64,000 nt of DNA from Eurosta solidaginis (Eukaryota; Arthropoda; Insecta; Diptera; Tephritidae), in the NCBI RefSeq assembly GCF_040869045.1, contig NC_090321.1, positions 33,415,426 through 33,479,425 on the forward strand. The letters are read 5' to 3'. Positions 23,814 to 36,542 of this stretch are shown piece by piece. The translations under genes were made by a program, and so were the position numbers. Numbering within the stretch: position 1 is the stretch's first letter; each line of letters starts with the position of its first letter. The notes under the pieces were generated by a model. That model saw only the letters and a program-made list of their open reading frames with translations. It was not told where the DNA came from and made no database searches.

Positions 23814-24183
23814 ATATTAAGTGGAAGAAAATGAAAAAGTTCTGCAGGGCGATATCAAAAGCCCATGGAATCATGGCAGGAATACTGTTTGTGGTATTAC
23901 ATATATAAATAAATTAGCGGTACCCGACAGATGATATTCTGGTCCACATTTTGGTCGATATCTCGAAAACGCCCTTACATATACAACTCAGGGCCACTCC
24001 CTTTTAAACCCCTCATTAATACTTTTAGTTGGATACCCATATCGTACAAACACATTCCAGAGTCACCCATGGTCCACCTTTATGGCGGTATCTCGAAAAT
24101 GCGTCCACCTATAGAACTAAGGCCCTATCCCTTTTAAAGTACTTATTAATACCTTTCATTTGATACCCATATCGTACAAACTA

Positions 24184-26693
24184 GAGGTTTATGCCGATCA
24201 CTTTATCGGCGGCGGCGGCGTAGGCTCTATTATATACCGGCGGCGGCGGTGTGGGCGGCGCGCCGGCGTACGCCGGTGTTCTTTTTTTAAAAAGCTTAAT
24301 TTTTCTATTTAAAAAATTATATTAGGAAAGGTTTTCTTTGTATGTATTTAAGGAAATCAACGTTTTGGCCATTTCTGAAAGATTCGGGGTTTGTGCCTCA
24401 AAATCTCACAGATCGTTCAAATATTTTCAGGAGTAGCTCCTTGTGGAGGGATTGTCCCTCGTTCACTTACTCCAGAGAGGCTTCGAACCTTACCCCGGTT
24501 TTTGAAATTGGCACTGCTTCGTCTACTGAACAGAAATAGAGATACATAAAATGGTCACACTTTTGTCTGTATATCTCCTGCAAAGCGTACTTTCACCTGG
24601 GGTTAACTCCTAATAATCGTGGTGAACACAGTTTCTTTAGATCATTTGTAACTCTTTGGCGTTTACGCAAAAAGGCGACTTACGGTTGCTATTAATGGTC
24701 TATTAATACTCATGACTCGTGGCACAGGGTGTTTTTTCGGCTGTTTTTAAGAGCTACAATTCCCGATGTGCGAAAAGTAGCAATCCCGACCATCAGTCGC
24801 TACCACACCTCCTGAACCTCACACCATATGCCAGCAAAGAAGCTATACGACGGCGACTTCGAACTCATATGTACCTTCGTCGACGTCACTTTCCTAGAAG
24901 CTCTATGTGTAGCTCCAGAGACTTTCTAACGGATGTTTTTGTCGCGCTATGCTGCCGAGCTACACCAGAGAAACACCTTGAAACGTTAGGGAGTGACTAT
25001 TCGGCCAAGGATGCCGCCCTCGAAATCATAAGCAGTCTAAGTGGATGTCATTGCGTAAATCATGGGTGAAAATCGTATAATCCTCGGCGGATTTACATAA
25101 CTAAAATTTTACAAGGACCCTGGATACAATTTTTAAAATGTATACCAAAGTTTGCAGACGTTTGTGTTCACAACATTGGTTTCAATAGTCTTCGTTAAAT
25201 CAAAACGATATTTTGGAATTAAAGTCGACCGATTTTAAGTTTAAAGATGTTAACTCCGGCCTTATGATATAAGAGCTCATTCTGGATGACCGCGTAGCTT
25301 CAGTCTAGTTCGACTGTCCACTACGTTAGGGTAATAGCACACACGGTCTTTTGCTTCACCGCTTTGAGTTTTCTTCCGAAGGACAAAGCCTCACCTGGTA
25401 AATATATGTGCCTACGTATTCACATTTGTAAAAGGAGTCATAACGCGTAGGTTATATTTAAACTTGGTTGATAGACTATAATCAATGTGATTCACTCCAA
25501 GGGACTAGTTTTGGATAGGGCCGCCAACTTTAGGAAATACCAACCCGGGAGACTTGGGCGTTGAAGGATGAAGTGTGAAAATCAAAATTTACATTCCAGA
25601 CCCTATTGTATAGTTTCGCAAAAAACAACAGATGTTTGAATTTAAGCCCAAGTGATTTTTCAAACCCTTCTCATACGTAAATATATCCTCAACTTACGTA
25701 TGAGGTAAGAATCGGGATTAAGGATAAAGGATTTTGCATCACTGATTTCGCTTATTCTTTCAGCCAATCGAAATATAATTTTTTTTTTTTTAATCCGCAC
25801 CTGTTGTTGGGTAATTTGCTTTTTTTTTAACAATTTGAGGACAATTTGAAAACATGTTCGACTTGGGTCATTTTATTTGATTTCATTATTCATTAGGGGG
25901 ACTCATGAAAGCATAAGGTGTAAAATTATATCCATTTACACACGCTGTTATATGAACGCACCTAGTAATACTCTTGATAAACTTAATTGTTTATCAGATG
26001 TATTATTGCCAAACAAAAATTTTTAAATTATTATACAAATTAAAAAATGCCAAGATTAAGTGAAAAATCAAAACTAAAACGTCTTTACTAAGATATTCTT
26101 GTAAATAACTTGCTAATGTTGGAGATTTCTGATGAAAATGCGTGCTGTAATGTCTGCAAGGTTGCATTCCTTTGGGTTTACCGCGTTTACACAATGAAAT
26201 GTGCGCGTAAATTTATACAAATTGTGTAAATGATTTTTCATACAAAATTTGACAGTTCGTTTACGCACTAGATAAATTTATACGTTTACACACTTTATAA
26301 GGCATTTATACGGTTACATGATTCCCCCTATTATTAATTTTTTGAAATATGCAAAGTGAGCATATAAATTTATTATATAACTTTTCTTTTAGTGTTTTGT
26401 TTTAATAACTTCTTGGTGAATTGGGCGATGCAAAGTCCGTGTTAAGCTGACATCGAAAGCACTTGTTTTTTTTAAATAACTTTTGAACAGTTAGAAAGAG
26501 TTAAATTTCGCAATTAGTTTCTTATAAGTGGCAGTGATGCGCATCCGTTGATACCACTTTCGACAATATCCGACCAATTTTCGACATGAACAATAAATGG
26601 CCCAAAACAGTATTAAGCGAGTAGAAAATACGATAACACGCCGGTCGCCGCCGCCGCCGCCCCGATATTTTTGACATTCGGCGGCGGCGTTTA
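24184..26693. mobile_element. 2.5-kb insertion with CGG-rich inverted ends
   Basis: Interrupts copy B of the interspersed repeat. The left end, near 24207-24275, has TTTATCGGCGGCGGCGGCG, a second CGG run and GCCGGTGTT. The right end, near 26638-26693, carries the inverse (AACACGCCGG, CGCCGCCGCCGCCGCCCCGAT) and then CGGCGGCGGCGTTTATCGG. The AT-rich interior has only short frames; the longest (24719-25069, plus, 116 codons, Arg-rich) matches nothing I know. No transposase is visible. About nine bases of the host repeat are missing at the junction, so a clean target duplication is not evident. Confidence 0.55.
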
Positions 26694-26812
26694 TCGGGGT
26701 TACCCTAGGTTCATTTTCCTAAATGGTGATTTTCCCTTATTTTGTCTCCAAAGCTCTCAGCTGAGTATGTAATGTTCGGTTACACGCGAACTTAGCCTTC
26801 CTTACTTGTTTT

Positions 26813-27479
26813 CTCTTTAACTTTATACAGCAGGGCTCAGCAGCTTATAGTCCAAAGAAAATGAATGTATACTGAATGTGTATGGGTAAAGTTACGGGCG
26901 TCATCTACCTTCGATGCAAAGCTTTGTAGTACCGAATCTCATCATAGTACTAATGGAGATGTCCCCTTATAAGCCTAGAAAGCGATGTTTCATCAAGCAG
27001 TTATCTGCAAGTATCTCCGGCTTTATAAGTGCTTATTCAGCGTTTAAGTTCGCTATTTCACATTGAGGTTTTTCGCATTGAGATTCAGGTGCCATAGGAG
27101 GATAATCCTTGACAGTTTTGAATATACAGTTTTGACATGGCTGTAACCTTCTCGAACGATTGTCACATAAATCTGACGTTTGCGATTTCTTTATATTTAT
27201 CGCGCCCTCAAGTGCTATAAGCAAGGCAAGGAAAATGGGATTGCGAATGTCTTGAGCCACAAACTACTATCCACAGTCACACTTACGGCTCTCGAATGGC
27301 TGATACGGCAGCTTAATGCTATTGATATGGATGTATAATTATTGTGTTATCTCATTCGTCCACGTCGTAAAAAAGGCAACAGAAGACTTTTTCGGTGGAA
27401 GACACGTGAGGTGAAAATACTGAAAAGATCAAGGATATGTTTATTTGGAGCTTAGCTCGTCTATGGAGGAACAAACAGC
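26813..27479. other. Intergenic sequence, nothing recognised
   Basis: No gene, RNA or clear repeat. A 75-codon minus-strand frame (27033-27260) has no recognised family. Confidence 0.35.
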
Positions 27480-28212
27480 CAATATTGCTCAGTCATATTC
27501 ATGGAAAATTATGGTAACTTCTTCTGGTGGGAAAGATAGTTACGATATGTGTAAACTAAACAAATGTGGCTGAAGAATAACATCCCGTTGCAATGAGGCG
27601 AAAATACTCCCCATAAGTGAGAGAAATGAAATGCTAACCAAACTGTTCCTGTTGAATACCCAGAAACCTGGGCATCCCAACAGACATCTGATTGATGAGC
27701 CAGTACTGCCCCGGATGCTTAAGGAGTCATCTCCGTAAGCATTATGAGGAAATACGGCACCTGAGAACACAGCGGTATGAAGAGAAAAAACTCAAGCAGG
27801 TCCTCAGTGAACTCCACAAACAGGCGTCGGACCTCTATGCCAGGAATTTCCCGGTGAATCCTATACTAAAAGAACAATACCCTAAACGTGCAGAAGAGGA
27901 TCGCACACTCCCTAGGGAAACGCGAGTCACTCTAGCTCACTTCGATCTGGAGACTGTAACAGGTTAAACTCTTACCTATCCACAATCAACACCGACATAC
28001 AAAATGTATGCCCTGCTTGCAATGTGTTCCCACATGACACCAACCATTCCTTCAATTGTAATGTGAAACCAACGCCTCTAAGACCCCTCTCATTATGGTC
28101 CACCCCTGTTAAAACTGCATGTTTCCTTGGACTTCCGTTAGAGGATACTGATGACAATTTGTGATCGGTTACACCTATTGGATGGGGCGAAGCATTGCTG
28201 CAACAACAACCC
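27480..28212 (+). pseudogene. Jockey-type LINE ORF2 C-terminus and 3' end
   Basis: Plus-strand pieces in different frames: LPISERNEMLTKLFLLNTQK near 27605-27665, LPRETRVTLAHF near 27910, then after a frameshift RLNSYLSTINTDIQN, VCPACNVFPHDTNHSFNC (a Cys/His cluster), PLSLWSTPVKTACFLGLPL and LEDTDDNL with a stop near 28163. This is the conserved C-terminal tail of jockey-type ORF2. A 3' UTR with CACCTATTGGATGGGGCGAA and a GCAACAACAAC tail ends it near 28212. RT itself is absent. Confidence 0.75.
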
Positions 28213-29379
28213 CGTTGCAAGAACTATTTAACTCCTGTTTTAGGGGTTTTGCTCCTGAACTGCACAAGTGCATGCCTATTACTAAGATTTGCTATCCAGC
28301 ACTTTAGACTTGGGAGAATGGGTGATCCATGTATGTCTTGGAGTAGCGACAGGGTCAAACGCCTTTGTCCGGCCACGAGCGCTGTCCAGTGGTAGGGTTT
28401 TTGTTGAGCCCGTTGTTTATCGATGTTCTTAAGACTTTGTCGTTTAGCATGGTGGTGATTTTAAGCATTTTGCGGAAGCTGTGCTGATTATTTGCTTACC
28501 GAAAAACAATTCCAAGTATATCCACTAATAGCATACTGGTGAGATGTTACTGCCTTTGATAGACTGAATGAGTCCGTAGTGTTACCAGAAGTTTGTTTTA
28601 ACTACCAAACTGAAAACCCCTATCAAAAACCAGGACCTATGTTATAAAATAACTCCGTCCTTTTGGCTATACTAGAAGCTTCCTAGTCCAGCTGACTTGC
28701 AGCTGCCGTTCGGTGTTGGCATAAGAGATGGAGGTTCCGTCCCTCCAATTAAAAATATTATCAGAGGTAAATCTCGCCAAGTATTTATTTATTGGTTTTT
28801 ATGGCTTTGAAGGCCTTGGCCTTTCTGGTGGCTACCACCAACTCAGCCGGGTTAATGCTTATGAGCGTACATTGTTTTTATGTTCATGCGCCTGTCCGAA
28901 GGATGCAAATTCACGACTAAATGCGCTCGCGTCTTTCTAAGACCTAAAAACCATAACGCCTTTTCTGCGTTTGTTCGCTTTAAAGCGACAAAGCGTTCCG
29001 GCCTCAATAATTGATTGGGTCATCATTATGTTTTGCTGGTTGACTAATGCTTTCTCGTACCAGCTCTGATGTTGCATTCCAGAGGATGTTCTACCCTTTT
29101 CCAGGGGCGGAAACGGTTATTCCTTTTATAATAGAATTCCTTGCAAAACTATTAATTTTGGACTTTTAATATATTTGGATTAAGATAAAAATTATTTTCG
29201 GATTTTTATTACCTGAGTCCGATAGAACTAGTTAAACTCGGACTTTTAAAAATAAAAGTCCGGAAATAAAAGTTAAATCCGGACTTTTATTTTTTAAGGC
29301 CAAAATACGATGGGGATATTGTTGGGAGTATATTCCGTTTTAATAATGTATTATACGGAATATTTAAAAAATGCATATC
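28213..29379. other. Repeat debris between two LINEs
   Basis: About 28550-28690 is the reverse complement of the repeat near 13490-13645. Near 29240-29300 four pieces of AAAGTCCGGA/TCCGGACTTTTAT form short palindromes. Otherwise no gene or recognised family. Confidence 0.45.
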
Positions 29380-31317
29380 TACGTCCGAAACCACTGCTAT
29401 ATCCTCATCAGCTTGGAGCACTAAAAAATTGAAACGCCTGAAAAATCAGAAGACGCGTTCATTCAAACGTTACAAACTTTCTGGATCAATCTGACTATGC
29501 CGCCTACTCAATTTTTCGTCACAAATATAACACATTGAACAGAATTTGTTATAGGAACTATATCAGTAGGATAAAAAGTCAAATTTTTGTAAATCCTAAG
29601 TCGTTTTACAGCTTTGTTAATTCAAAAAGGAAGATAAAAGGGTTTCCTTCTACAATGAAGCTAAATGATCAGATTTCCAACGATAGCTTCGAAATTGCTA
29701 ACATGTTTGCGGATTTCTTCGAATCTAATTATTCAAACACCTATGATTACCCGCCATCGAATTATCCTTTCAGATTGCCTCCTCTGGATTCCCATGCAGT
29801 CCCATATATATGTACTGATGATGTTTTAACTCATCTGGAAAATCTAAAAATTTCTTACTCTGGTGGTCCGGATCAAATTCCGTCGGTAGTGCTGAAATCT
29901 TGTGCTCGATACTTGTATCAACCTCTAGCCTGTTTGTTTAATGCGTCCCTGAAGCAAGGGATATTCCCCAAGAAGTGAAAAGAATCATTCATTATACCAC
30001 TGCATAAAAATGGAAGCAGAACGTGTGTTATAAATTATAGAGGAATAGCCAAACTCAACACTATTCCTAAGCTATTTGAATTGATTATCACAAAACAGAT
30101 TGCTTTTAGAGTATCTTCATTAATGAACTTTTCACAACATGGCTTTGCAAGGGTAAATCAACGGTGTCCATCTTGCTCGAGTTTACAACCTTTGTATCCA
30201 ACAGTTTTAAGACTAATTGTGAATTTGATGTTATTTATACTGATTTTAGTAAGGCATTTGATAAAGTATCTCATTCTATACTTTTATTCAAACTTGATCG
30301 GTTAGGATTTCCTCCTTTGCTTCTATCTTGGGTTTCTTCCTATATGAAGGAAAGAAAACAAACAGTTATATTTAATAATTGTTGGTCTCGGTTCATAAAC
30401 GTAACTTCTGGTGTCCCTCAAGGCAGCCATCTTGGTCCGGTTTTGTTCCTGTTGTTCATTAATGGCCTTCCTAGTGTTTTGAAGAGCTGCAAGCCGTTGA
30501 TGTACGCTGATGATGTCAAACTTATAATGCCTATCCGCTCACCCGTGGATAGGGCATGTCTTCAGGCTGATCTGAATAGTCTTGGTGACTGGTGTAATGT
30601 AAACGCCATGTCACTAAACCTAACTAAATGTAAGTTCATGTGTTTTACAAGGAAGTCCTTCCAATCACATGATTATGTTATTGGCGACTATGTAATCAAG
30701 CAAGTCACTAATTTTATTGATTTAGGCGTTACAATGGACCCAAAACTCGATTTTAAACTTCATATTGAATCTTGCGTGAATAGCGCTAAAGGTACTTTGG
30801 CTTTCGTTAAACGTTGGTTAAAGAATTTAATGACCCATACGTTACAAAAACTCTTTTTATATCATTGGTCAGACCTACTTTGCAATATGCTTCAATAATT
30901 TAGAATCCCCGTTATCAGGTTCATTCTGACAAGCTGGAATCGGTCCAGAAACAATTTTTTAAAACACTTACCATGGGATTCTTCTAAAAATCTTCCCCCC
31001 TATTGCAGCCGGTTAAAACTAATACAGCTGCCCACATTGCAGAGCCGCAGGGAGATGCTTGGAGTCTTATTTATTGTTTAATTAATAAGAGGGCAATAAA
31101 TAGTCCATGTTTGCTTGGCGAAATTAAGTTTAACGTTCCTATTAGGCCATCTAGACATTTTCAATCAATTTTTGTAGCTACATGCAGGTCGAATTATGAA
31201 ATGCACGAACCACTTCACTGTTTATGTCGTGATTTTAATAAACACTGTAAAAATTTAGACGTCTGCTACTCGTTTCTTGGTATTAAAAAATACCTTTTAA
31301 CTACATTAAATTTGTAA
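29380..31317 (+). pseudogene. LINE ORF2 reverse transcriptase, frameshifted
   Basis: A first frame (29535-29978) carries the linker and RT start: INYRGIAKLNTIPKLFE follows just after a TGA at 29976. Near 30160 the frame shifts. The frame 30164-30898 contains the catalytic palm, with YTDFSKAFDKVSH, SGVPQGSHLGPVLFLLF and MYADDVKL (Asp-Asp near 30503-30508), then the thumb region. A third frame, 31003-31317, holds the C-terminal end. The catalytic residues are intact, but the stop and two shifts prevent a full protein. Confidence 0.85.
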
Positions 31318-31768
31318 TTCGAAATGAAGCAAAGAACCTAAACCGTAATATACTGTTCAACCCTCTGTTTCAAATTTGAAATACCAGTTACTTGAAACTT
31401 GTTTGCAAAATTGCGTTGTGATCATTATTTTTATATGTACATATGTAATGAAATTCTGTATAAATTCTATTCTGTATATATTTTATCTACTATTAATTTG
31501 CTTTATTGTCAAATTCATAAACTATTATTTACTAGCTCCTTCATGAGTACATTTTAACACATTTACAACATTTTATCTTTTGCTTACTTCTAAGTCTTTA
31601 ATTGAAATTGTCAAGCGTTTGGTCAATACTGTTTAAATATTACTTTAAAATTGATGACTGCCTATGTTGTTTATATCGTGTATTACATCTGGAATTAAGT
31701 GTCGGTATATTTGGTCTGTATAATTGTTTAAATTGTAGACTGATGAATAAATAAATACTTAAATAAAA
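29380..31768 (+). mobile_element. Jockey/CR1-type LINE, 5'-truncated
   Basis: Starts within the endonuclease-RT linker (SAWSTKKLKRLKN near 29410). It continues through RT to a 3' UTR ending in AATAAATAAATACTTAAATA near 31745-31768. It resembles the element at 1-3250 in RT style and lacks the RNase H of the LINEs at 4057, 10544 and 20711. Confidence 0.8.
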
Positions 31769-32657
31769 ATTGGTTTTTGGTTTTTCGCCATATCCCTAAC
31801 CTAAAAATATTTGAGTTGGTGAACTTACAAACTTTTTGTATATTTTATTTATTGTTTTGGATACGTTTTGACTAAGAGGCTTATTTTTTGTGGATTATGT
31901 TTGTAACTTTTTGCGTTTTCTTCATTTTTGTGAAATTTTCAAAATTTTTAGGTTAAGGCATCATTAATCGATCACATTGGAGATGGATATGTACATGGGT
32001 ATGGTTACGACTATGGCATTACGGTTAAGAAAGTTTAGTCCTTAAATCAGCCGCTAATGTGAACTGCATTACCGACTCTGTTTAACATCACGTTACCGTT
32101 ACGTTACTGCTGGCTGACATTTGATGCTCGCCTGATGCTCGCCTGTTTTTGACTTTTCCAGACAGTTTGACAAACGCGATAATTACAATCCATCTTGTGT
32201 TGTGCATTTTCTCAGTGAACTTTTTGTTGGATGTGGAGATATTTTTTAATTAAATAAAAAAGAAAAACGATATAAAAAATAAAACAAATTCAATTACGTG
32301 ACTAGTGTGTTGTTGCACATCGAAAAATAAAAAGAATAAATTGTAAAAATTAAATGCTATTAAACAATTTAGTGAGCTGAAAATAGCGACGCAACAAACG
32401 CCAGTTATGGCGTCCACCAGCAAATAAGCGGAAATATTGAAAAAATCATAATTGTGATATTTTTGTGCAAAAAAATAATAGAAAATATCAGTGTATTAGT
32501 ATCGACTGGAAATTGTATACATTTAATTAAAGTAAAATTAAGAAAAATATATATATTAACACACAATTTCTGCAAAAAAAACGAACAGTTATTTGTTTAT
32601 TGGGCCGATAAGCGCAAGAATTCGCTGTTGGCATTGGCAGCGACGTCGACTCGAATT
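31769..32657 (+). other. Single-copy region, possible 5' end of a host gene
   Basis: No repeat recognised. Near 32205-32220 TTTTCTCAGTGAAC contains an initiator-like TCAGT, and an AT-rich leader-like stretch follows. At 32600-32657 the sequence becomes codon-like (a frame reading WADKRKNSLLALAATSTR) and is cut by the transposon at 32666. I infer a promoter/5' leader but cannot name a gene. Confidence 0.3.
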
Positions 32658-32665
32658 GCTCTGGT
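32658..32665. repeat. Target-site duplication, left
   Basis: GCTCTGGT, identical to 48818-48825. It separates putative host sequence from the left terminal repeat. Confidence 0.7.
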
Positions 32666-32694
32666 CAAAGAGGATAAATAAATAAGAGGAGTCA
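32666..32694 (+). repeat. Left terminal inverted repeat, copy 1
   Basis: CAAAGAGGATAAATA then AATAAGAGGAGTCA. Pairs with 48789-48818 with one single-base gap and one mismatch. Confidence 0.8.
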
Positions 32695-35600
32695 GCTCGC
32701 CAACATTGGCAGAATCACTCGCTGCAAAATTTAACAAATGTACCAGCCTGACTGGGTCGCGCTTTACCTTTGTTCTTCTCTTTCGTAAAATCGCCGCACA
32801 CTACTTTTTTCGCCGGAGCAAATGAGAATTTTTTTGGTTTGAGTTATTTTTTGTTTTATGTCGAGTTTTCGTGAAGTAGAGACTCAGCCATTTGAGTTTT
32901 TGTAAACTTGAGAAAATTTGATAATTTCTTTTATATACGCTTTATCGAAAGCAAATGCAACTTTTAATTCGAAATGTATGTTCACTTCATCAATATTTGA
33001 TATATGGCCCAGTTGGAAACACATTTACTAATTTTCCCTTGATAAAACTAGTTTTGCTGCCTTCGTATCCACCACCTTGAAATTGGTGAATTTGTGCGGC
33101 GCACCAAAACAAGAAATGTCAAAAAGAAATCAGCGAACAACCAATTCGGAGCTATTGAAGTAAATAGTGGGGAAAATTTTAGAATAGCACCCCCCGAGTT
33201 CGGGGTAAAACTTCGTATCAAATGAAAGAGGGAGTTCTCCCGATCACAAATATATATATTTTAAAGTGCGCAAACTTATAATTTAAAAGTTATTTGTTGT
33301 TAAAGTTTGCAAATTTAGCAAATTTCTATAGCACTTTAAATTACAATTTACATATCTTTCAAAACATTAATCCACATACATATCTATATAAATTGGCAAC
33401 GATAAGTTTAAATTGCATTTTTGTATATTTCACATTTCATTTTTGCATTGTCTTTACTTATTATAAATGTTTTTATTAAATCAATCGCGCTTTTGTACCA
33501 ACATGCACATATATCATGATTCAATCACAAGAGGTTTGCTCGACAGACACATTTTTTGACAATTGCAGCCATTTTGCTCCCAAATCCAATTGACACCCGT
33601 TACCTGTGTTGTTTCTTTGCGAATTTTCGAAAAATGTTAGTAGTAGAAATAGGAAGCAATCAGTTTACAAATACCCGACAAGTTCTTAACTGCATAATTC
33701 CTTAGAATATTTATTTTAATTTTATGATGAATTTATTAACTATGCCATCATCTATTAGTGTGGATGAACATAGGTTTTATGAAAAGTACGGACACCAAGG
33801 AATCGTGCACTTTCTTAAACCTATGAACATACGAAACCTAAACCAATTCAAAATTCATCGTTCAACGTCAAAACCTCGACTATTAAATCGATTCACGTAA
33901 AAATGTCATTAGTAAATAATGGAAATGCCATAACGAAATGTACTCCTTGGGCATGTTAACTTATTCAGGTAAAAGTCTAGAACAGGAGGCTACTGCTAAT
34001 ACGCGTCCAAAAATGGTGACCTCGACAACAATAATCCCAAGGCGGAAAAGAAAAATTGTATCTCTGTCCGGAGATATGTGCAGTTGAAAGTTGCCAATTT
34101 TCATGTGTTTGTTGTAATGTTTTTGTGCACTGAAAAATATTTTGTGTACAAAGGGATTTTGCACGCATTAAATTTTGATCCGACCTCATTTGTGGACCGG
34201 CCAGAGTAATTTTTTATAAGCTCGGCTGAAGGCCGTCAATGAAACCCGGGGTAATTTTCGGTTTTTCGTCAATATCTTTTGAACGAGCTAGAATATTTGT
34301 TTCCGCCCTCGAATTATTGTTATCGAGGTCAATACGCGTCTTTTGACACTTCTCTTGATATTTTTGGGCGCGTATTAAAAGTCGACCTTCTGTTCTATTA
34401 ATTCCGTATGTTCGGAACATTCGTCTCCATTTAAGAATTTGCAGAATCGGTTTATATTTGGAATATTATGTATATTCGGACCTCGTGAGGTAGTATCAAA
34501 TGAACACATTCCGAATATTCTAAATTAACGGTTTATACGCAACGCTTCCATGAATAATTAACGGAAAAGAGCTTTCCGAAATTTCAGAATAAAAAGTTGA
34601 ATACTCCCTGTGTAGCGGCAGGACCGCACAAAAGCTTAACTCTTCTGTCAAAGTCAAAGTAGGAATATAAAGTTCTAAGACAATAAGCCATTTTCTTTTA
34701 TTTTTGTTTTTGTAAGTTCATTGCGGCTGCTGAGTATCGTATCACCCCATGTCGGCTGCCTCTCAAAATATTTTTCAAAAATTTCCCAAATCTGGATTTG
34801 TCACAAAACCGCCCTATATTAGAGTTAAATTGAAGAACGCTTCACCTCAGAATGCTTTTCATTAACTCCCTCTTATGACAAAATGCATTGAACTTATGCT
34901 CATGTAGGGAGTTTTGGAAACAAATTTTGAGATAATGCATTTTTGAATAAAATTCTAACGTACGGCTTTCTTCAAACAATTTCTGAAAGAATGACCAAAC
35001 CAACATAACTTTATCAATTCACGAAATATTTAGTAGAAAATGAATTATTTCCCCAAAAACTTTTGGCATTTACAAATTTATTATCACTACTAAGATACTA
35101 CCAAAGATACTTGTCTACTACAATTTCGCTGAAGGGGATTGAATTACTCCCCTTTTTCCTTATTTCGAAAAAGCAACCCGTCCAGATTTTTCAATTTGAG
35201 AGTGTCAAAGATCTGTCATCATTGAAGAACAAACCTCTAGTAATTGAATCATGCACATATATATAAACGAAAAAAAAACCAATATAAATATTACCTTACC
35301 ACCGTTCAGTTAATAAAGAAAAAGTAAAATATATAAAATAATACGACAAACGAAGAAGGAAAAACAACATCGAATTTGGCTGTGCCAAGGAGAATCATGT
35401 TTGTAAAGAGCATGTACAGCACAAAGTGCATTTGTATATTTTGTTATTGAAAGTAATTTAATATATAAGCAAATAAAAATTTATAAATAAATAATCATAT
35501 CAACAATCAAGTGATATTATTTATTTTTCTAATTGTTGTAATGCATTATGTTGAATTTCCATATTGTCATCTTCCTCTCCTACAGACAATTCATGTTACC

Positions 35601-35760
35601 GTCTTACTCATTTGCATACAATCTGATAAAAATTTATTCATATCGAATTTCCTCATTTCCATATTGTCTTGTCATCTTCCTCATCTGCATACAATTTTAT
35701 TTTTCCCTCTTCCTCCCTAACGCACCGGCACTCTTATTTTTGAAATCATATGGTATATGG
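32695..35760. other. Left (transposase-3') non-coding part of the P-like element, copy 1
   Basis: AT-rich. Only short frames with no recognised family. Phrases such as 'cgtatcaaatgaaagag' (near 33214) and 'caatatcttttgaacgag' (near 34270) resemble dispersed fly repeats, so older insertions may be buried here. The same sequence recurs at 48855-51920. Confidence 0.45.
32749..32759 (+). promoter_or_regulatory. Subterminal 11-bp inverted motif, left (copy 1)
   Basis: TGACTGGGTCG starts 84 bases into the element. Its inverse lies at 48714-48724, about 95 bases from the other end. Drosophila P elements carry an 11-bp inverted repeat about 125 bp from each end that enhances transposition. Function here is by analogy. 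Copy 2 has it at 48909-48919. Confidence 0.55.
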
Positions 35761-35774
35761 ATGGTTAAGTGCCT

Positions 35775-36380
35775 TATGCGGCAGTTACCCACCGACGTGT
35801 GCCGTACGTAAGGACGTTTGTCGTATGAAGCACGTTTGACCGAGCTCTCAAGCCCGTAGGAATCAATGTGTGCGTCTGTGTACGTGTACATAACATATTT
35901 GCGTGTGTATTGTTTACAGATAAGCACTGTTGCCATTGACCATTTTGCATGCATGCTTATGGAAACATCAACTTTTTCCAATTTAATTTTTGATATTGTA
36001 AAAGGCCGGAATAAATATTAAATAAGTATAAATAGATTACGTATTTATAATCTGCACTTTTACATAATTATTTCGAATTATTTTCACAATTTTTCAAACT
36101 TTAATTAGGTGTTTTTGCATAAAAGTGCAAACGGTCAAAAATTAGCGCACAAAAGTTTACAAGGCAACTCTGTCTAGTGAGAGAGCGATCAGCTGACACG
36201 TTCTTACGCAAAAAATCAAAATTGTTTTGATTTCTACGTTCCGGGCTACGTACGTACGGGCGTTGCACGTCGGTGAGTTTACGTTTACATTGCACACTCA
36301 TAAGATAGGTCGTGTCAGCTGATATGTTATTGGTACGTACGTTCGTGAGTAACCACGGCTTTATGCTGCGCGCACAACTT
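35775..36380. repeat. Cluster of inverted CACCGACGTG/CGTACGTA motifs, probable MITE(s)
   Basis: TTACCCACCGACGTGTGCCG near 35785 is mirrored by CGTTGCACGTCGGTGAGTTT near 36261-36280. A weaker mirror occurs near 36330-36375 (ACGTACGTTCGTGAGTAACC). Fold-back arms without coding sequence suggest one or two MITEs. Recurs at +16,160. Confidence 0.45.
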
Positions 36381-36542
36381 TTATTAACTCTGAGTTCGAC
36401 TACTGCGTCGACTCCATGATTTATTTATTTTTGTATTTTGTCTGCTTTGGTGGTTGAAAATCAATAAAAAAGTTTCTTTTTACAAGCTACAGAGGAAGGC
36501 AGAAAATTTTAAAAAGAGCCCGATTCACATTTTACTTAAGCG

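Larger units (their letters stand above)
19622..26812 (+). mobile_element. Tephritid-type interspersed repeat, copy B, split twice
   Basis: Three pieces, 19622-20710, 23814-24183 and 26694-26812, align in order with copy A (8302-9939) and together give about 1.57 kb. The first junction is a LINE insertion with a 9-bp duplication. The second is the CGG-rich insertion. Start TTTTTATACTCAGCTGAGC and end CTTACTTGTTTT match copy A. Confidence 0.8.

Noticed and set aside
24200..24290. CpG-island or triplet-expansion promoter at the CGG runs.
   Set aside because: The matching CCG runs at 26640-26690 in inverted orientation, and the broken host repeat on both sides, point to element ends.
33961..34420. 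Small minus-strand frames (67-70 codons) in the left part of the P-like element as accessory genes.
   Set aside because: No family resemblance, overlapping each other in different frames, and no start or splice context.
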